Source: a virus
DNA length: 64,000 nt
IMG/VR virus record: IMGVR_UViG_3300025141_000020
Location: 62,001 to 126,000 of that record
Reading direction: 5' to 3' (one strand)
A model generated the notes under the pieces. The model was not told the origin of the DNA. It searched no databases and saw only the letters and a program-made list of their open reading frames with translations. Shown here in pieces: positions 44,536-53,557 of this stretch. How positions within the stretch are numbered: position 1 is the stretch's first letter; the number at the start of each line of letters is the position of its first letter. A program made the translations under genes and the position numbers.

Positions 44536-47229
44536 TTCTTCCATAAAATAATTTTCACTTAATTTTAGTTTTTCCCAAAAAACTTTTTCTTCTACAGATA
44601 ACTCAAGAATGTTTTCTAAAGTATCTTGGTCTGCTTCTTTTCTAGGTATGCCGTTTATTAGTGTGCATTGTGATTTTGTAAAATACTCCCTATCTTCTGG
44701 TTTAGCTTTTAGTAAGCTTTCCCTAACTTCTGGTTTAAAACAAACTAACAATGGTTCTACACGCTTGTTATATATAGAAATATACCTAGGGACATTATAT
44801 TCACCCTTTTTATCTGAAGTTAAATCAACTTCCTCAATCTGATAACAGTTAAGTTGTATGATATCTTCTTGTCCAGCCTTCTTTTTTCTTTGTACGTCAC
44901 CATGTGACTTAGCTTTACCATTATTAACATAGTGTATTGTATCACCTAAAGATACTGGTATGTTATTATTAATAACTAACTCCATATGTGCTTGTCTAGC
45001 CATTAACGCTCCAGACTTGCTTCGTTGGCCGCATCTTTTTTTGTAAGACTCTACGGTTTGTTTTACCCTTGCTTTATTAGCTATTTGACTTAAAGGAATT
45101 TCTTTATTGTATATTATGTTTAAATATTCGTAGTAATACTCAACAAACTCATCGCCCTTACCGTTTAGTAATAACTTTAAACCTTTATCAATAAAAATCT
45201 CCATATAACCTTGTATTTTTTTAGATTTGATTGAGTTTCCTGTTAATTTTACCTCGTAGTCTGAAGTTAATAAAGCATAATTTTTTCTTGCAACGTTAAT
45301 ACATGATGGCCATTGCCCATCAGTATCTAGACCCATTTCTCCTCTCATAAACAAATCGTTATACTCTGCGACATCAGCTTCACTCCCAATATACAGTTTA
45401 TCTTTAATTACCAGGCCATTATTGCCCAAACCAATATATTCTCTATCTTCAACATTACTAGGGCAAGAAAAGTTTACCCCGTCGGTATCCATAACTAATG
45501 GGTCATAACCTTTCCCCATAAAAAATCTAACCATTTGTCTAAGATATTGTCTTGCGGTACAAGTAACTTTTTCACCCATATCCATGTCACCCCAAGGAAA
45601 TACGTGTGGTGCGGATAATGAACCAAACATAGAATTTATAAAAATCTTAATTGGTAGTTGTTTCCTACCAAAGGATTCTGATTTCTTTTTATCTATAGAA
45701 TAGTATTCTGACGCTAAGTTTTTGTATTTAATCCTTGCATCTCTAAAATATTTCAACATACCTTTCATCGCTTCACTTATATCACATTCCGGAAATACGT
45801 CATGGACCAATTGTATTGATGGGTATAGTGAACTAAAGTCTAGTTTTAGTACATTTGTTGAATATCCGGTTTTAACTAGTCTAGATAATCCACCAACAAA
45901 AGGTCTTTTAGATTCCTTTGCTGGTATTGCTAGTCCAGTGTGGTAAGACCACGCCAACATCAACATTTTCCATAAAGTTGCTGTTCCCATTGTTGATACT
46001 CTTTCGTATGTGGTAGGTACCATTCCGGCTAACAGAAATGAAGCTTGGTTGAATTGTTCATCTACCACCATAGTTTCCCAAAGGTCGTCTATTAAATACT
46101 GTTCTACAATATACTCACCGGAAACTTTTTTATATACTTCTGGAAATTTTATATCTAGGTCTTTTAGTTTATTGTCATCTATTGATTTATATACCCCATT
46201 ATCAACATTTAGATAAAATTCTTTATTCTCTTTGTATGTAGAAGCAATTTTATTTCCGGGAACATATACACGGTTAGGTTTTTCAGCTTTTGCAAACTGA
46301 GTTATATACTTTAACCCCCAACTTTTTATTTCTGAATTAATGGTTTGTGTTCTTCTAACAGAATGGGCTATATCAATAGAATTGGTTCCCCATATTTGTA
46401 CCTGACTATACTTTTCCATTTCTGCACCTAATTTAAGTACCCCTTCTTTTATCTTATAACCTTCGTTTGGGTTTAGTGTTTTAAATCTTGTTTTGTCCAT
46501 CCCAAGTATGTCAGCTCTGGTAAATAGCCAGTTCCAGTCAAAGTTAGAGGAATTGTATCCTCCCACCATGGTTGGTTGTATCTTGCTTACTTCATCAAAA
46601 AATTCGTATATTGCCTCTCTTTCAGATTCATCATTATCTGATATTTCTATAACTCGTTCATAACCCCTATTGTCTTTCATACCAATCATAAAAATTCTAC
46701 CTTCCTCTGGAGCTAAAGAAGTTGTCTCCAGGTCAAAAACAAACCTATGCACTTCATCATAATCTTCGAACCCTTTAAATAACCTCTTTTTTTTCTGAAC
46801 TAAATATTGTTCTACCGGTGATAATATTTGTATGGACTCTCTACTGTTCTCACCCCAAGGATTTAAACCGCCTTGTGTAAAAAAACTAACTAAGTCTCTA
46901 TATGTTTTTGTTGTTTTAACTAAATAACATAAACCGTTTTTTAGTCTTTCGTTATCACCATCAAATAACCTTTCAATCATAATCCCGTATTTGGATATGG
47001 CTTCTTTCTGTAAAGCTTTGCTTCCTTTATAAAAATTTTTATCTTTAAGGTCCCCAACCCAACAAAAAGGAATAAAAGTATCACTTTTAATTGACTTTCC
47101 TTTTACTGGGTCTTCTATGATTTTATAGATTTTACTTGTTCTCCATCCATATTCTATGGATACAATATATTTTTCTGGGTCATTTCCTTGTAGGAATTGT
47201 TCTATTTCTTCTGAAGTTGGTTTATTCAT
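44512..47229 (-). CDS. gp43: Family B DNA polymerase, gp43-like
   Basis: A 905-residue replicative polymerase with proofreading exonuclease (T4 gp43 has 898). Exo I is FVFDLETTSL (D166/E168). Motif A is LKLDFSSLYPSI (D464), motif B KIFINSMFG (528-536, Phe where Tyr is usual) and motif C VMDTDGVNF (D581/D583). I start at the ATG at 47229 (MNKPTSEEIEQF); an in-frame ATG 39 nt upstream would add MCMKIMLQTKKYK. A Bacteroidota-type promoter lies about 60-70 nt upstream. It is isolated from the other replication genes and flanked by virion genes. Confidence 0.95.
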   Translation of the reverse strand: MNKPTSEEIEQFLQGNDPEKYIVSIEYGWRTSKIYKIIEDPVKGKSIKSDTFIPFCWVGDLKDKNFYKGSKALQKEAISKYGIMIERLFDGDNERLKNGLCYLVKTTKTYRDLVSFFTQGGLNPWGENSRESIQILSPVEQYLVQKKKRLFKGFEDYDEVHRFVFDLETTSLAPEEGRIFMIGMKDNRGYERVIEISDNDESEREAIYEFFDEVSKIQPTMVGGYNSSNFDWNWLFTRADILGMDKTRFKTLNPNEGYKIKEGVLKLGAEMEKYSQVQIWGTNSIDIAHSVRRTQTINSEIKSWGLKYITQFAKAEKPNRVYVPGNKIASTYKENKEFYLNVDNGVYKSIDDNKLKDLDIKFPEVYKKVSGEYIVEQYLIDDLWETMVVDEQFNQASFLLAGMVPTTYERVSTMGTATLWKMLMLAWSYHTGLAIPAKESKRPFVGGLSRLVKTGYSTNVLKLDFSSLYPSIQLVHDVFPECDISEAMKGMLKYFRDARIKYKNLASEYYSIDKKKSESFGRKQLPIKIFINSMFGSLSAPHVFPWGDMDMGEKVTCTARQYLRQMVRFFMGKGYDPLVMDTDGVNFSCPSNVEDREYIGLGNNGLVIKDKLYIGSEADVAEYNDLFMRGEMGLDTDGQWPSCINVARKNYALLTSDYEVKLTGNSIKSKKIQGYMEIFIDKGLKLLLNGKGDEFVEYYYEYLNIIYNKEIPLSQIANKARVKQTVESYKKRCGQRSKSGALMARQAHMELVINNNIPVSLGDTIHYVNNGKAKSHGDVQRKKKAGQEDIIQLNCYQIEEVDLTSDKKGEYNVPRYISIYNKRVEPLLVCFKPEVRESLLKAKPEDREYFTKSQCTLINGIPRKEADQDTLENILELSVEEKVFWEKLKLSENYFMEELGILNSV

Positions 47230-47295
47230 CTTATATTTTTTCGTTTGTAACATTATCTTCATACACACATATGAATTTTACTTAACATTCAAAAA

Positions 47296-47325
47296 AATAT
47301 AACAAAATTTTGTTTAGTAATCAAC
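47296..47325 (-). promoter_or_regulatory. Bacteroidota-type promoter for DNA polymerase
   Basis: Sense strand has TTGATT, 17 nt, TATATTTT (TTG-N20-TAnnTTT). Predicted start near 47289. Confidence 0.6.
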
Positions 47326-47330
47326 CTATA

Positions 47331-47711
47331 TTAACAAGGAGATTTTACAAATGAGTCGGAAACAGTTATAAATAGGTCTTCTCTTATTGGGACTATCAAT
47401 TCTGTATTATCTGAATGAAAATATATTATAAATTGCCCTTCGTATCTACCTACTTTATTGACATTGTTTTTAGTCCATTTATAATATATGTAATATTCAG
47501 TAGGGGCGTTTGGTGTTGTTGGTACTTTAGATACTATATAAGCCTGTTTATTGGCAACCTTCAGTATGCCGGTATCAACACTTTTCATTGAGAAGTATAT
47601 TGTGGAATTAGCTAACTTATTATGAAAGTTATTAAAGTCATTTCTTCCGTCTAATACTAATTGCATCTTTAGTATCGGGTCTGTTGAGTCTTTTCTTATA
47701 AAAAATTCCAT
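47331..47711 (-). CDS. Small virion protein, BppU-N-like fold
   Basis: A 126-residue protein of beta-strand pattern: IRKDSTDPILKMQLVLDGRN, then STIYFSMKSVDTGI, EYYIYYKWTKNN and GRYEGQFIIYF. The style recalls the N-terminal domain of baseplate upper (BppU) proteins that hold receptor-binding proteins, though I would not insist on it. It lies directly downstream of the 1002-residue cysteine-rich virion protein and has its own consensus late-type AT element. Confidence 0.55.
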   Translation of the reverse strand: MEFFIRKDSTDPILKMQLVLDGRNDFNNFHNKLANSTIYFSMKSVDTGILKVANKQAYIVSKVPTTPNAPTEYYIYYKWTKNNVNKVGRYEGQFIIYFHSDNTELIVPIREDLFITVSDSFVKSPC

Positions 47712-47721
47712 TATTTAATTG

Positions 47722-47734
47722 TTTATTATAAATA
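47722..47734 (-). promoter_or_regulatory. AT-rich late-type element
   Basis: Sense strand reads exactly TATTTATAATAAA, 10 nt before the ATG of the 126-residue virion protein. Confidence 0.55.
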
Positions 47735-47740
47735 TCTTGT

Positions 47741-50700
47741 TTAACAAGAACTGTCACATGCGTTTGGACAACACGATAACCAAGCTGGGTTTGTATCTGG
47801 TGCACCATATTGTGCGAAGTCAGAACATTGGAAATACCCACCAACATTCATTGTACCACATAAGTAACAACAACCATTATAGATTACGTTATCATTTTCT
47901 TGGTAGTTTATGAACGCGCTGTTGTACTCACCTCCTGACCAACCATATGAACTAGTGTTTAGTTGAGCTGGGTTTATCAGGCCGTTTATGTTGTTAGTTG
48001 CACATACATCACAACTACTTAAACAACAACTATAATCTGTACCCCCCCAAATGTTAGAACAGTCTGATGTTGCTATTGGGTTATATCCAAAAGAACTGGC
48101 GTCTGTACATCCTGATATGGATGTAAGTGGTGTGTAGGTACAACAACTATAATTTGTACCACCAATAGTACTAATACAATCGCAAGTCGCTTCATTATTA
48201 TAATTAAGTGCCGTTATATCCGTACATCCAGAAATACATACACCTGCTCCACCATATTCACAACAGTGTGTACTACTTCCACCCCCAACACCCCAACAAT
48301 CACATGTTGCGGCACCATTATAGTTAGATGCTGTTACATCCATACAACCAGGTACACAAGGTGGGTCAAAAATACAACAACTAATATCATAACCACCATT
48401 GTTATAGTTTACACCATTACAATCACAATATGGGTCAATATTAGCGTTACCACCCACACCATAATTAACAGCGGTATAAGCCATACAACCACTAGGACAA
48501 ATGGTGTCACATCCTGGACCCAAATACTCAGTACATAAACAACAATTTTCAAAAGCTGTACCCACTGAAAGTTCATCCCATTCACCAACCCAAGCAAAGT
48601 CACCTGAATTATTCCATGGTAATGTTCCTCCTGGACTATTTGAATAGTATCCCCCACTACTTGACGTCATATTTACAATATTAGTAGACGTTGTTGCGGT
48701 TAACCCCAAATAAGTAAAACACGCCCAACTACCATATAGGTCTGGGTCAGAAATTTTAGTTAGATAAGCCCCACCTAAACTAGTCCCTACTGTTGGTTGT
48801 CCTACTGAGTCCCAGAATAAGTTACTGTTATTAGTGTTACAAGGCTCAAACTCATTGTACCCTGGTAAAGTATCGTCAAGAAATACAATTTCGGTGACAC
48901 CTGAAAATATTTGCTCTAATGTTCCTCCAGAGTTTTGGCCTTCAGTCTCATTCCACTGCACAGAGCTACAGTAACTCCACATATGTAAATAACAGTTTTG
49001 TGGTTCTGGTGGTGGTTCTCCTGTTGGTACTGGTAATTCACAATCTCGACAACCTCCTGGACAATTCTTACATTCCTCACAATCAATTAGCGAATACCTT
49101 TCTTTATTTATTAAAAAATTATGATATACCTCATCAGCTGTTAGAGGTTTAATATAATACATCATTTGTGATATTCCCCCTATAAATGAACCAGCAAAGA
49201 ATTGTGATATTAGGTCGTTATCCTGTAGTACTGGTTTTTTGTTCTCTCTATATCCCCACGCTCCACCACCCCAAGACATATTATACGACACGCCAAATTG
49301 GCTTTCTGGTGTTTGATTTGTATGCCTAGGTATTATTTCTTCGTAGTCATTAACTGTGTGTACAATTCTACCATTTACATAGAATTTAAGTGTACCCATT
49401 CTCAAGTCTTTATCTGTAAACCAATGATATATGGTATTTGCGGAACAATATAGATTAAGTTTTCCTGGAATAAAGGTGTCACATATATTATTAGCGGAAT
49501 AAGGGTAGGTTCCAGTTATTAAGTCGTTAATACCACCCTTATTTAATAAATCACAATCTTCTAAATATATATTTCGGTCAAATACAACATCTACTTGTAT
49601 CCACGTATCAGCACAATTACCACTTAGTTCTGTAATAAAGGGGCAAATTGGTTCGGAATAAGATTCTTCTAACCCCCAACCGCAAGTCCATTGGGAGTTG
49701 GGGTTACATTCCCCACTCGTATCAATACAATCACCAGTATACCTTAGAGTCCTATAACCAATCCTCATATCGTCAGTTATTCTAAACCCTAAAACATTAC
49801 TATAGACATCTGTGGTTTGACCTTCTCTCAATCCTTTAAAAAAGAAAAATCCTGAATTATTTGTTACACCAGTGATTATACTACTTGAGTTCTTCCAGCT
49901 ATAATTCGTTAAGTTGTGAGGCATGGTGTCGCTCATACTATTAGGTGGGGTGTTACTGCATAATGTTGTTGAGCTTATCCCATTATATCCACTAGCGTTA
50001 TAACAGTTCTGTAATTGGTATCCTATGGTATTCAGTTTTAAATAACTGCTAAATGACCATCCTTTATTTGGTCTGGTAGGTAATACCTCATAATCATATC
50101 CGTGTAGTTTATAGAATCCTTGGTAAAACCCTCCTTTTAACTCTTGGTAATATCCTGAACTATCGTAAGCATTCATTATTGACGTGTCGGTAAAATAAGA
50201 GATTCCTGTTAATGGTAGGCCATATCCTTTAACCTGACTCATTTTAAACCTTTTATCAAAATGTAATTTGTTAAATGTGGATGCTATAGGTATTTGTTTG
50301 TAAATCTCTACACAATCAGATGGGGGGAGAAGTTGCACATTGGCTATATTAATATCATTATATAGTCCATTACTTCTAGCTGTCTCTGCTATTATTAAAT
50401 CACATTTTTTATCCACAGTTATACCACTACAATCACATACTGTTTTTGCACTTAACCAGGTAAATTTACTTAATATTGTAAAAGGTTCTGATGTTTGTGG
50501 TGATGCTGAAAGTACTGGATATTGGGTGAAACATGTTGTTATTGGTTGAGATGAACTGTCTGAGTCATTTAAGTCTATTAGTACTGGTAATACTGTAGTA
50601 TCACCTAACCCTATGATGTTGTTTGACCAAACCACTTCTGTATTAAAATCCTTTTCATCGGACACTAAAAAGAAGTCATAGTAGGAGCTATAGTTTAATT

Positions 50701-50749
50701 TAGCGTCAATCCTATTAAAATTATAATTGTTTAAATTTTGTGTTCCCAT
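47741..50749 (-). CDS. Large virion surface protein with LamG-like region and cysteine repeats
   Basis: A 1002-residue protein, probably a fibre or adhesin. Residues about 330-560 resemble a concanavalin/laminin-G sandwich (TWIQVDVVFDRNIY, LKFYVNGRIVH, FAGSFIGGISQMMYYIKPLT). A Cys-Pro stretch (CEECKNCPGGCRDC) follows. Residues about 750-911 hold four tandem modules of about 35-45 residues with the core GC(T/M)D-x-A-x-NYN-x-A and a closing CC, for example GCTDITALNYNNEATC and GCMDVTASNYNGAATC. Modules of this type occur in secreted Bacteroidota proteins. The C-terminal 90 residues are also cysteine-rich. No signal peptide is present. A receptor-binding role is inferred. Confidence 0.72.
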   Translation of the reverse strand: MGTQNLNNYNFNRIDAKLNYSSYYDFFLVSDEKDFNTEVVWSNNIIGLGDTTVLPVLIDLNDSDSSSQPITTCFTQYPVLSASPQTSEPFTILSKFTWLSAKTVCDCSGITVDKKCDLIIAETARSNGLYNDINIANVQLLPPSDCVEIYKQIPIASTFNKLHFDKRFKMSQVKGYGLPLTGISYFTDTSIMNAYDSSGYYQELKGGFYQGFYKLHGYDYEVLPTRPNKGWSFSSYLKLNTIGYQLQNCYNASGYNGISSTTLCSNTPPNSMSDTMPHNLTNYSWKNSSSIITGVTNNSGFFFFKGLREGQTTDVYSNVLGFRITDDMRIGYRTLRYTGDCIDTSGECNPNSQWTCGWGLEESYSEPICPFITELSGNCADTWIQVDVVFDRNIYLEDCDLLNKGGINDLITGTYPYSANNICDTFIPGKLNLYCSANTIYHWFTDKDLRMGTLKFYVNGRIVHTVNDYEEIIPRHTNQTPESQFGVSYNMSWGGGAWGYRENKKPVLQDNDLISQFFAGSFIGGISQMMYYIKPLTADEVYHNFLINKERYSLIDCEECKNCPGGCRDCELPVPTGEPPPEPQNCYLHMWSYCSSVQWNETEGQNSGGTLEQIFSGVTEIVFLDDTLPGYNEFEPCNTNNSNLFWDSVGQPTVGTSLGGAYLTKISDPDLYGSWACFTYLGLTATTSTNIVNMTSSSGGYYSNSPGGTLPWNNSGDFAWVGEWDELSVGTAFENCCLCTEYLGPGCDTICPSGCMAYTAVNYGVGGNANIDPYCDCNGVNYNNGGYDISCCIFDPPCVPGCMDVTASNYNGAATCDCWGVGGGSSTHCCEYGGAGVCISGCTDITALNYNNEATCDCISTIGGTNYSCCTYTPLTSISGCTDASSFGYNPIATSDCSNIWGGTDYSCCLSSCDVCATNNINGLINPAQLNTSSYGWSGGEYNSAFINYQENDNVIYNGCCYLCGTMNVGGYFQCSDFAQYGAPDTNPAWLSCCPNACDSSC
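48015..48500 (-). repeat. Four tandem coding repeats, GCTD/CC modules
   Basis: Four protein repeats at roughly 120-nt spacing within the 1002-residue virion protein. Each has GC-(T/M)-(D/A), NY(N/G) or GYN, a D-C or C-D-C and a terminal CC. DNA copies are diverged, so the repeat is old or under protein-level selection rather than a fresh duplication. Confidence 0.75.
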
Positions 50750-50761
50750 TATTAATAAATA
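50750..50761 (-). promoter_or_regulatory. AT-rich late-type element, divergent pair member
   Basis: Sense strand reads TATTTATTAATA immediately before the ATG of the 1002-residue protein; a further overlapping TATATTT lies just upstream. The divergent gene has its own copy. Confidence 0.4.
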
Positions 50762-50790
50762 TAAATGTAATACTATTTAATTCTTATCGA

Positions 50791-50804
50791 TATTTATAAT
50801 AAAA
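50791..50804 (+). promoter_or_regulatory. AT-rich late-type element, divergent pair member
   Basis: Reads TATTTATAATAAAA, 5 nt before the ATG that opens the five-gene cluster. Confidence 0.55.
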
Positions 50805-50809
50805 GTGAA

Positions 50810-51706
50810 ATGAAAAGAATAGACGCTATATCATATGTAATTACTAAATTAAACCTTTTAAAAGAGGATTTAAAAGGGGGTGATTCTATATCACCCACAG
50901 AATTTATGAAATTGTCTGAAGTATTTAAATTTGGTATTATGCCTGTTAAGGATAGGTTTACAGCTACAATACTAGATGAGGCATCTAAAACTACAAGTGA
51001 TGCCGAACATTTAGATATGATAGATAGTATGGTAGGAGGTATAGTTGCTGGGGAAATAGATGAATATAACGAGGAAAATGAGGTTGCTGATGATGCTCCT
51101 GAAGAACAAGAAGGTGAGTTAGATGAATTGGTGGATTATGATGGGTCAATTATGAGTAGTAAAATCCCTATGGGTAGTGAGACAAATCAAACTATTGGTA
51201 CTACTAAGACTACCGACGATATTAGCAGAGCGACATCACAGTATGGTGTTTGGTCTAATGGTGGTAATTTTTTCAAAAGGTATTACGGTGAGTCTGTGGA
51301 AGAAGTTAGTGAAATAGATAAGACTGGTGTTTTAGGTGTTGAAGAAACAGACCAGTTGGATTTTGATGGTGCTGTGGAGTATTATGAGAATGAGTTATCG
51401 ATACCCAAAGATGAGGCTATAGAAAGGGTAGAAAAAGAACGTGGCCCTGAAAAGTTAGAAAAAAATAAATCTGACGGTTCTTTCACTAGACATAGGTTAA
51501 CCGAAAAGGAGCGTTTGACAAAAATTGCTGAGGATAAAGCTAAAGATATGTTAGAAGTGTTATTGTCAGATAAAGATGATTCAAAGGAACTATCTTCTTC
51601 CGATAATTTATTAAAAAGTAAAATTACCTCTTTAATTAAATTGGCTCAAGCTAACAATGTTAGTGTTGAGGACCTAAAGGATATGTTTCCTCATAGTTAT
51701 GAATAG
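50810..51706 (+). CDS. Acidic hypothetical protein, first of late five-gene cluster
   Basis: A 298-residue acidic protein. The N-terminal 55 residues are helical (ISYVITKLNLLKEDLKGG). Residues 85-115 are Glu/Asp-rich. A conserved-looking aromatic patch SQYGVWSNGGNFFKRYYGES sits near 155, and the C-terminal half is charged helix ending in KITSLIKLAQANNVSVEDLK, which resembles a small helical binding domain. I recognise no family. Its stop overlaps the next start by 8 nt. Size, charge and late element are compatible with a prohead-core or virion-internal protein, unproven. Confidence 0.6.
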   Translation: MKRIDAISYVITKLNLLKEDLKGGDSISPTEFMKLSEVFKFGIMPVKDRFTATILDEASKTTSDAEHLDMIDSMVGGIVAGEIDEYNEENEVADDAPEEQEGELDELVDYDGSIMSSKIPMGSETNQTIGTTKTTDDISRATSQYGVWSNGGNFFKRYYGESVEEVSEIDKTGVLGVEETDQLDFDGAVEYYENELSIPKDEAIERVEKERGPEKLEKNKSDGSFTRHRLTEKERLTKIAEDKAKDMLEVLLSDKDDSKELSSSDNLLKSKITSLIKLAQANNVSVEDLKDMFPHSYE

Positions 51707-52154
51707 TGATTTAAAACATGATAAGTATGTTTTACCTGATGAATTAGTAAGTACCCTTACAACCAATATAGGTAATATGGAGTCTAACGATAAGGGTTAT
51801 GGTAGAATTAAAAACCTATTAGATGATGGGCATTTAAAATATAGTCAAGCTAAGAAGTTTAAGCATGAACTAGAAAATGAATTAGAAGGTAATGACTATG
51901 AAAATGTTTGTGGGGATGATATGTTGTCATTCATAAATGATTGTTTAGATGCTAGGAGAGATGGTGTTAGGTCGGGTAAAAAATCCAGAATGGATGCTGG
52001 TATGGAGAATCAGTTTTTAAAGACACATAAAAAAGATAAAAGTAGTAGTCCTACAAAAGTAAGAAAAATAAAAGTCGCTACAAAAAGTGATGACATAAAC
52101 AAAAACAGAGCTATTTATGAAGAAATAAATAGAATAAAACAACTTTTAAAATAA
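51699..52154 (+). CDS. Hypothetical basic protein, late cluster
   Basis: A 151-residue, Lys/Asp-rich helical protein (GRIKNLLDDGHLKYSQAKKF and neighbours) with a very basic segment after residue 95 (RDGVRSGKKSRMDAG, KTHKKDKSSSPTKVRKIKVA). The closing INKNRAIYEEINRIKQLLK is amphipathic. No family recognised. Translationally coupled to the preceding gene by an 8-nt overlap. Confidence 0.58.
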   Translation: MNSDLKHDKYVLPDELVSTLTTNIGNMESNDKGYGRIKNLLDDGHLKYSQAKKFKHELENELEGNDYENVCGDDMLSFINDCLDARRDGVRSGKKSRMDAGMENQFLKTHKKDKSSSPTKVRKIKVATKSDDINKNRAIYEEINRIKQLLK

Positions 52155-52160
52155 AAAATT

Positions 52161-52502
52161 ATGGCAGATTTTAATCAAAAACAACCGGGTGAAGCATTAA
52201 CTAATTCTTCTGATAAATTTAGAAAACAAATGATAGTTAAAAATATTTACCCAACCTCCGATACGGAAGGTTACAGTCCTGGTCACCCAAATGCTTTATC
52301 AGATGGGGATGATAAGGGTAAGGGTAATGCTATATACCTTGGGGTATATGGTGAAGATATTGGGACTCGTACGGATATTATGGGTAATGGTGAAGCTAAT
52401 ACTGGTAGAATGAATAACTTAAAAACTAATTTATATGGCAAAGATAACGAGTACGGGTCTGGAAATATAGATTCTGGTGAAGGTTACGCTCCCCAACAAT
52501 AA
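52161..52502 (+). CDS. Hypothetical protein, late cluster
   Basis: A 113-residue Gly/Asn/Asp-rich protein with little predicted secondary structure, containing TSDTEGYSPGHPNALSDG and AIYLGVYGEDIGTRTD. I do not know the family. It lies 6 nt after its neighbour in an uninterrupted five-gene run and may be a small virion protein. Confidence 0.55.
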   Translation: MADFNQKQPGEALTNSSDKFRKQMIVKNIYPTSDTEGYSPGHPNALSDGDDKGKGNAIYLGVYGEDIGTRTDIMGNGEANTGRMNNLKTNLYGKDNEYGSGNIDSGEGYAPQQ

Positions 52503-52507
52503 ATTAC

Positions 52508-52909
52508 ATGAAATTATTCAAAACCTTAATAACTCTTTTAACTGAGGGTGTTAGTAATAGTGTGATAAAGGACGCTGTAATTAACAAACACACTTGTGAC
52601 TTAAGGTATTTGGATGATGAAAAACTACCTGGAGGTGGGCAACCTCGTATAATAGAACCGGTAGCGTACGGTTATTCGTTAAAAAATAACCCCGTAATAA
52701 GAGCATACCAAACATCAGGTCCTTCACTTAAGGTGAGTAAAGATGGTATTCCTTTACCAGCGTGGCGATTATTTAGGACAGATAGGATAAAAAGTATGAA
52801 ACCAATTAAAGGTGATGATAGTTTATTCTTGACTTTTGGTGAACCGCCGTTATATGATACTACAGGGGATAAATCTATGAATAGAATGATGTATAACTCA
52901 AAATTTTAA
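52508..52909 (+). CDS. Hypothetical protein, late cluster
   Basis: A 133-residue protein beginning with a short amphipathic helix (FKTLITLLTEG) and then a beta-rich region (GQPRIIEPVAYGYSLKNNPV, IRAYQTSGPSLKV, PAWRLFRTDRIKSMKP). The layout of strands with WRLFR and a trailing basic loop resembles a WYL/SH3-like barrel, but I would not name it. It has 5-6 nt gaps to both neighbours. Confidence 0.55.
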   Translation: MKLFKTLITLLTEGVSNSVIKDAVINKHTCDLRYLDDEKLPGGGQPRIIEPVAYGYSLKNNPVIRAYQTSGPSLKVSKDGIPLPAWRLFRTDRIKSMKPIKGDDSLFLTFGEPPLYDTTGDKSMNRMMYNSKF

Positions 52910-52915
52910 AATACT

Positions 52916-53545
52916 ATGGCAGACATTTCAACATTACAACAATCATTAATAAACGCTAAGAAAGTGATGCAGAAGGTAGACGGTGGAAATTTCACTAAAG
53001 GTAGTGGGTCAATGCCCAATGTACCAGCGGACCAATTAATGGAATCTTTACCACCAGTACAAGCACTACCAAATGTGCCTCAAGCAACCGCAGCTGACAG
53101 ACAAGATTTAACACCCAAAAAATATATAACTGAAGAAAGAATTAACAACTCAAAATTACCTGATGTTATTAAGCAAGCGATGATTAAAAGTCCTATACCA
53201 GAAATACCATTTAACGGTGGTGTTGGTTTAACTGAGGACTTTTTAAGTGGTGTTAAAGAACAGATGGTTAAGCAAGATATTCCTGTTTCATCTAGTTCTC
53301 TTGAGTCAACCATACTTAAATCTAGTAAGTCTGTTGGTCGTACCAACAAAAAATCAAATAAATTAACTTCATCTAACCTAAAATCCATTATAAAAGAGAG
53401 TGTTCGGGAATTAATAACTGAAGTTGTTGACGATAGAATAGATGAAGCCATAAACATGAAAACATCTTCTGATGAAAACTTTCAATTTAAGGTTGGTGAC
53501 CGTATTTTTTATGGTAAAATTACATCTAGTAAGTCTGTAAAATAA
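52916..53545 (+). CDS. Hypothetical protein, late cluster, with C-terminal beta motif
   Basis: A 209-residue protein: a Pro/Val/Gln-rich first half (NVPADQLMESLPPVQALPNV), a Ser/Lys-rich linker, then KLTSSNLKSIIKESVRELIT, similar to the SExQxxxL segments of other proteins here. It ends with FKVGDRIFYGKITSS, a short beta-hairpin-like end. Last gene of the cluster; no terminator is visible before the next promoter. Confidence 0.58.
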   Translation: MADISTLQQSLINAKKVMQKVDGGNFTKGSGSMPNVPADQLMESLPPVQALPNVPQATAADRQDLTPKKYITEERINNSKLPDVIKQAMIKSPIPEIPFNGGVGLTEDFLSGVKEQMVKQDIPVSSSSLESTILKSSKSVGRTNKKSNKLTSSNLKSIIKESVRELITEVVDDRIDEAINMKTSSDENFQFKVGDRIFYGKITSSKSVK

Positions 53546-53557
53546 TCTCCTTACCCC

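Noticed and set aside
48266-48538. Thr/Ile-rich plus-strand frame over the cysteine repeats
   Set aside because: Reverse strand of the repeated modules; periodicity follows the real repeats.
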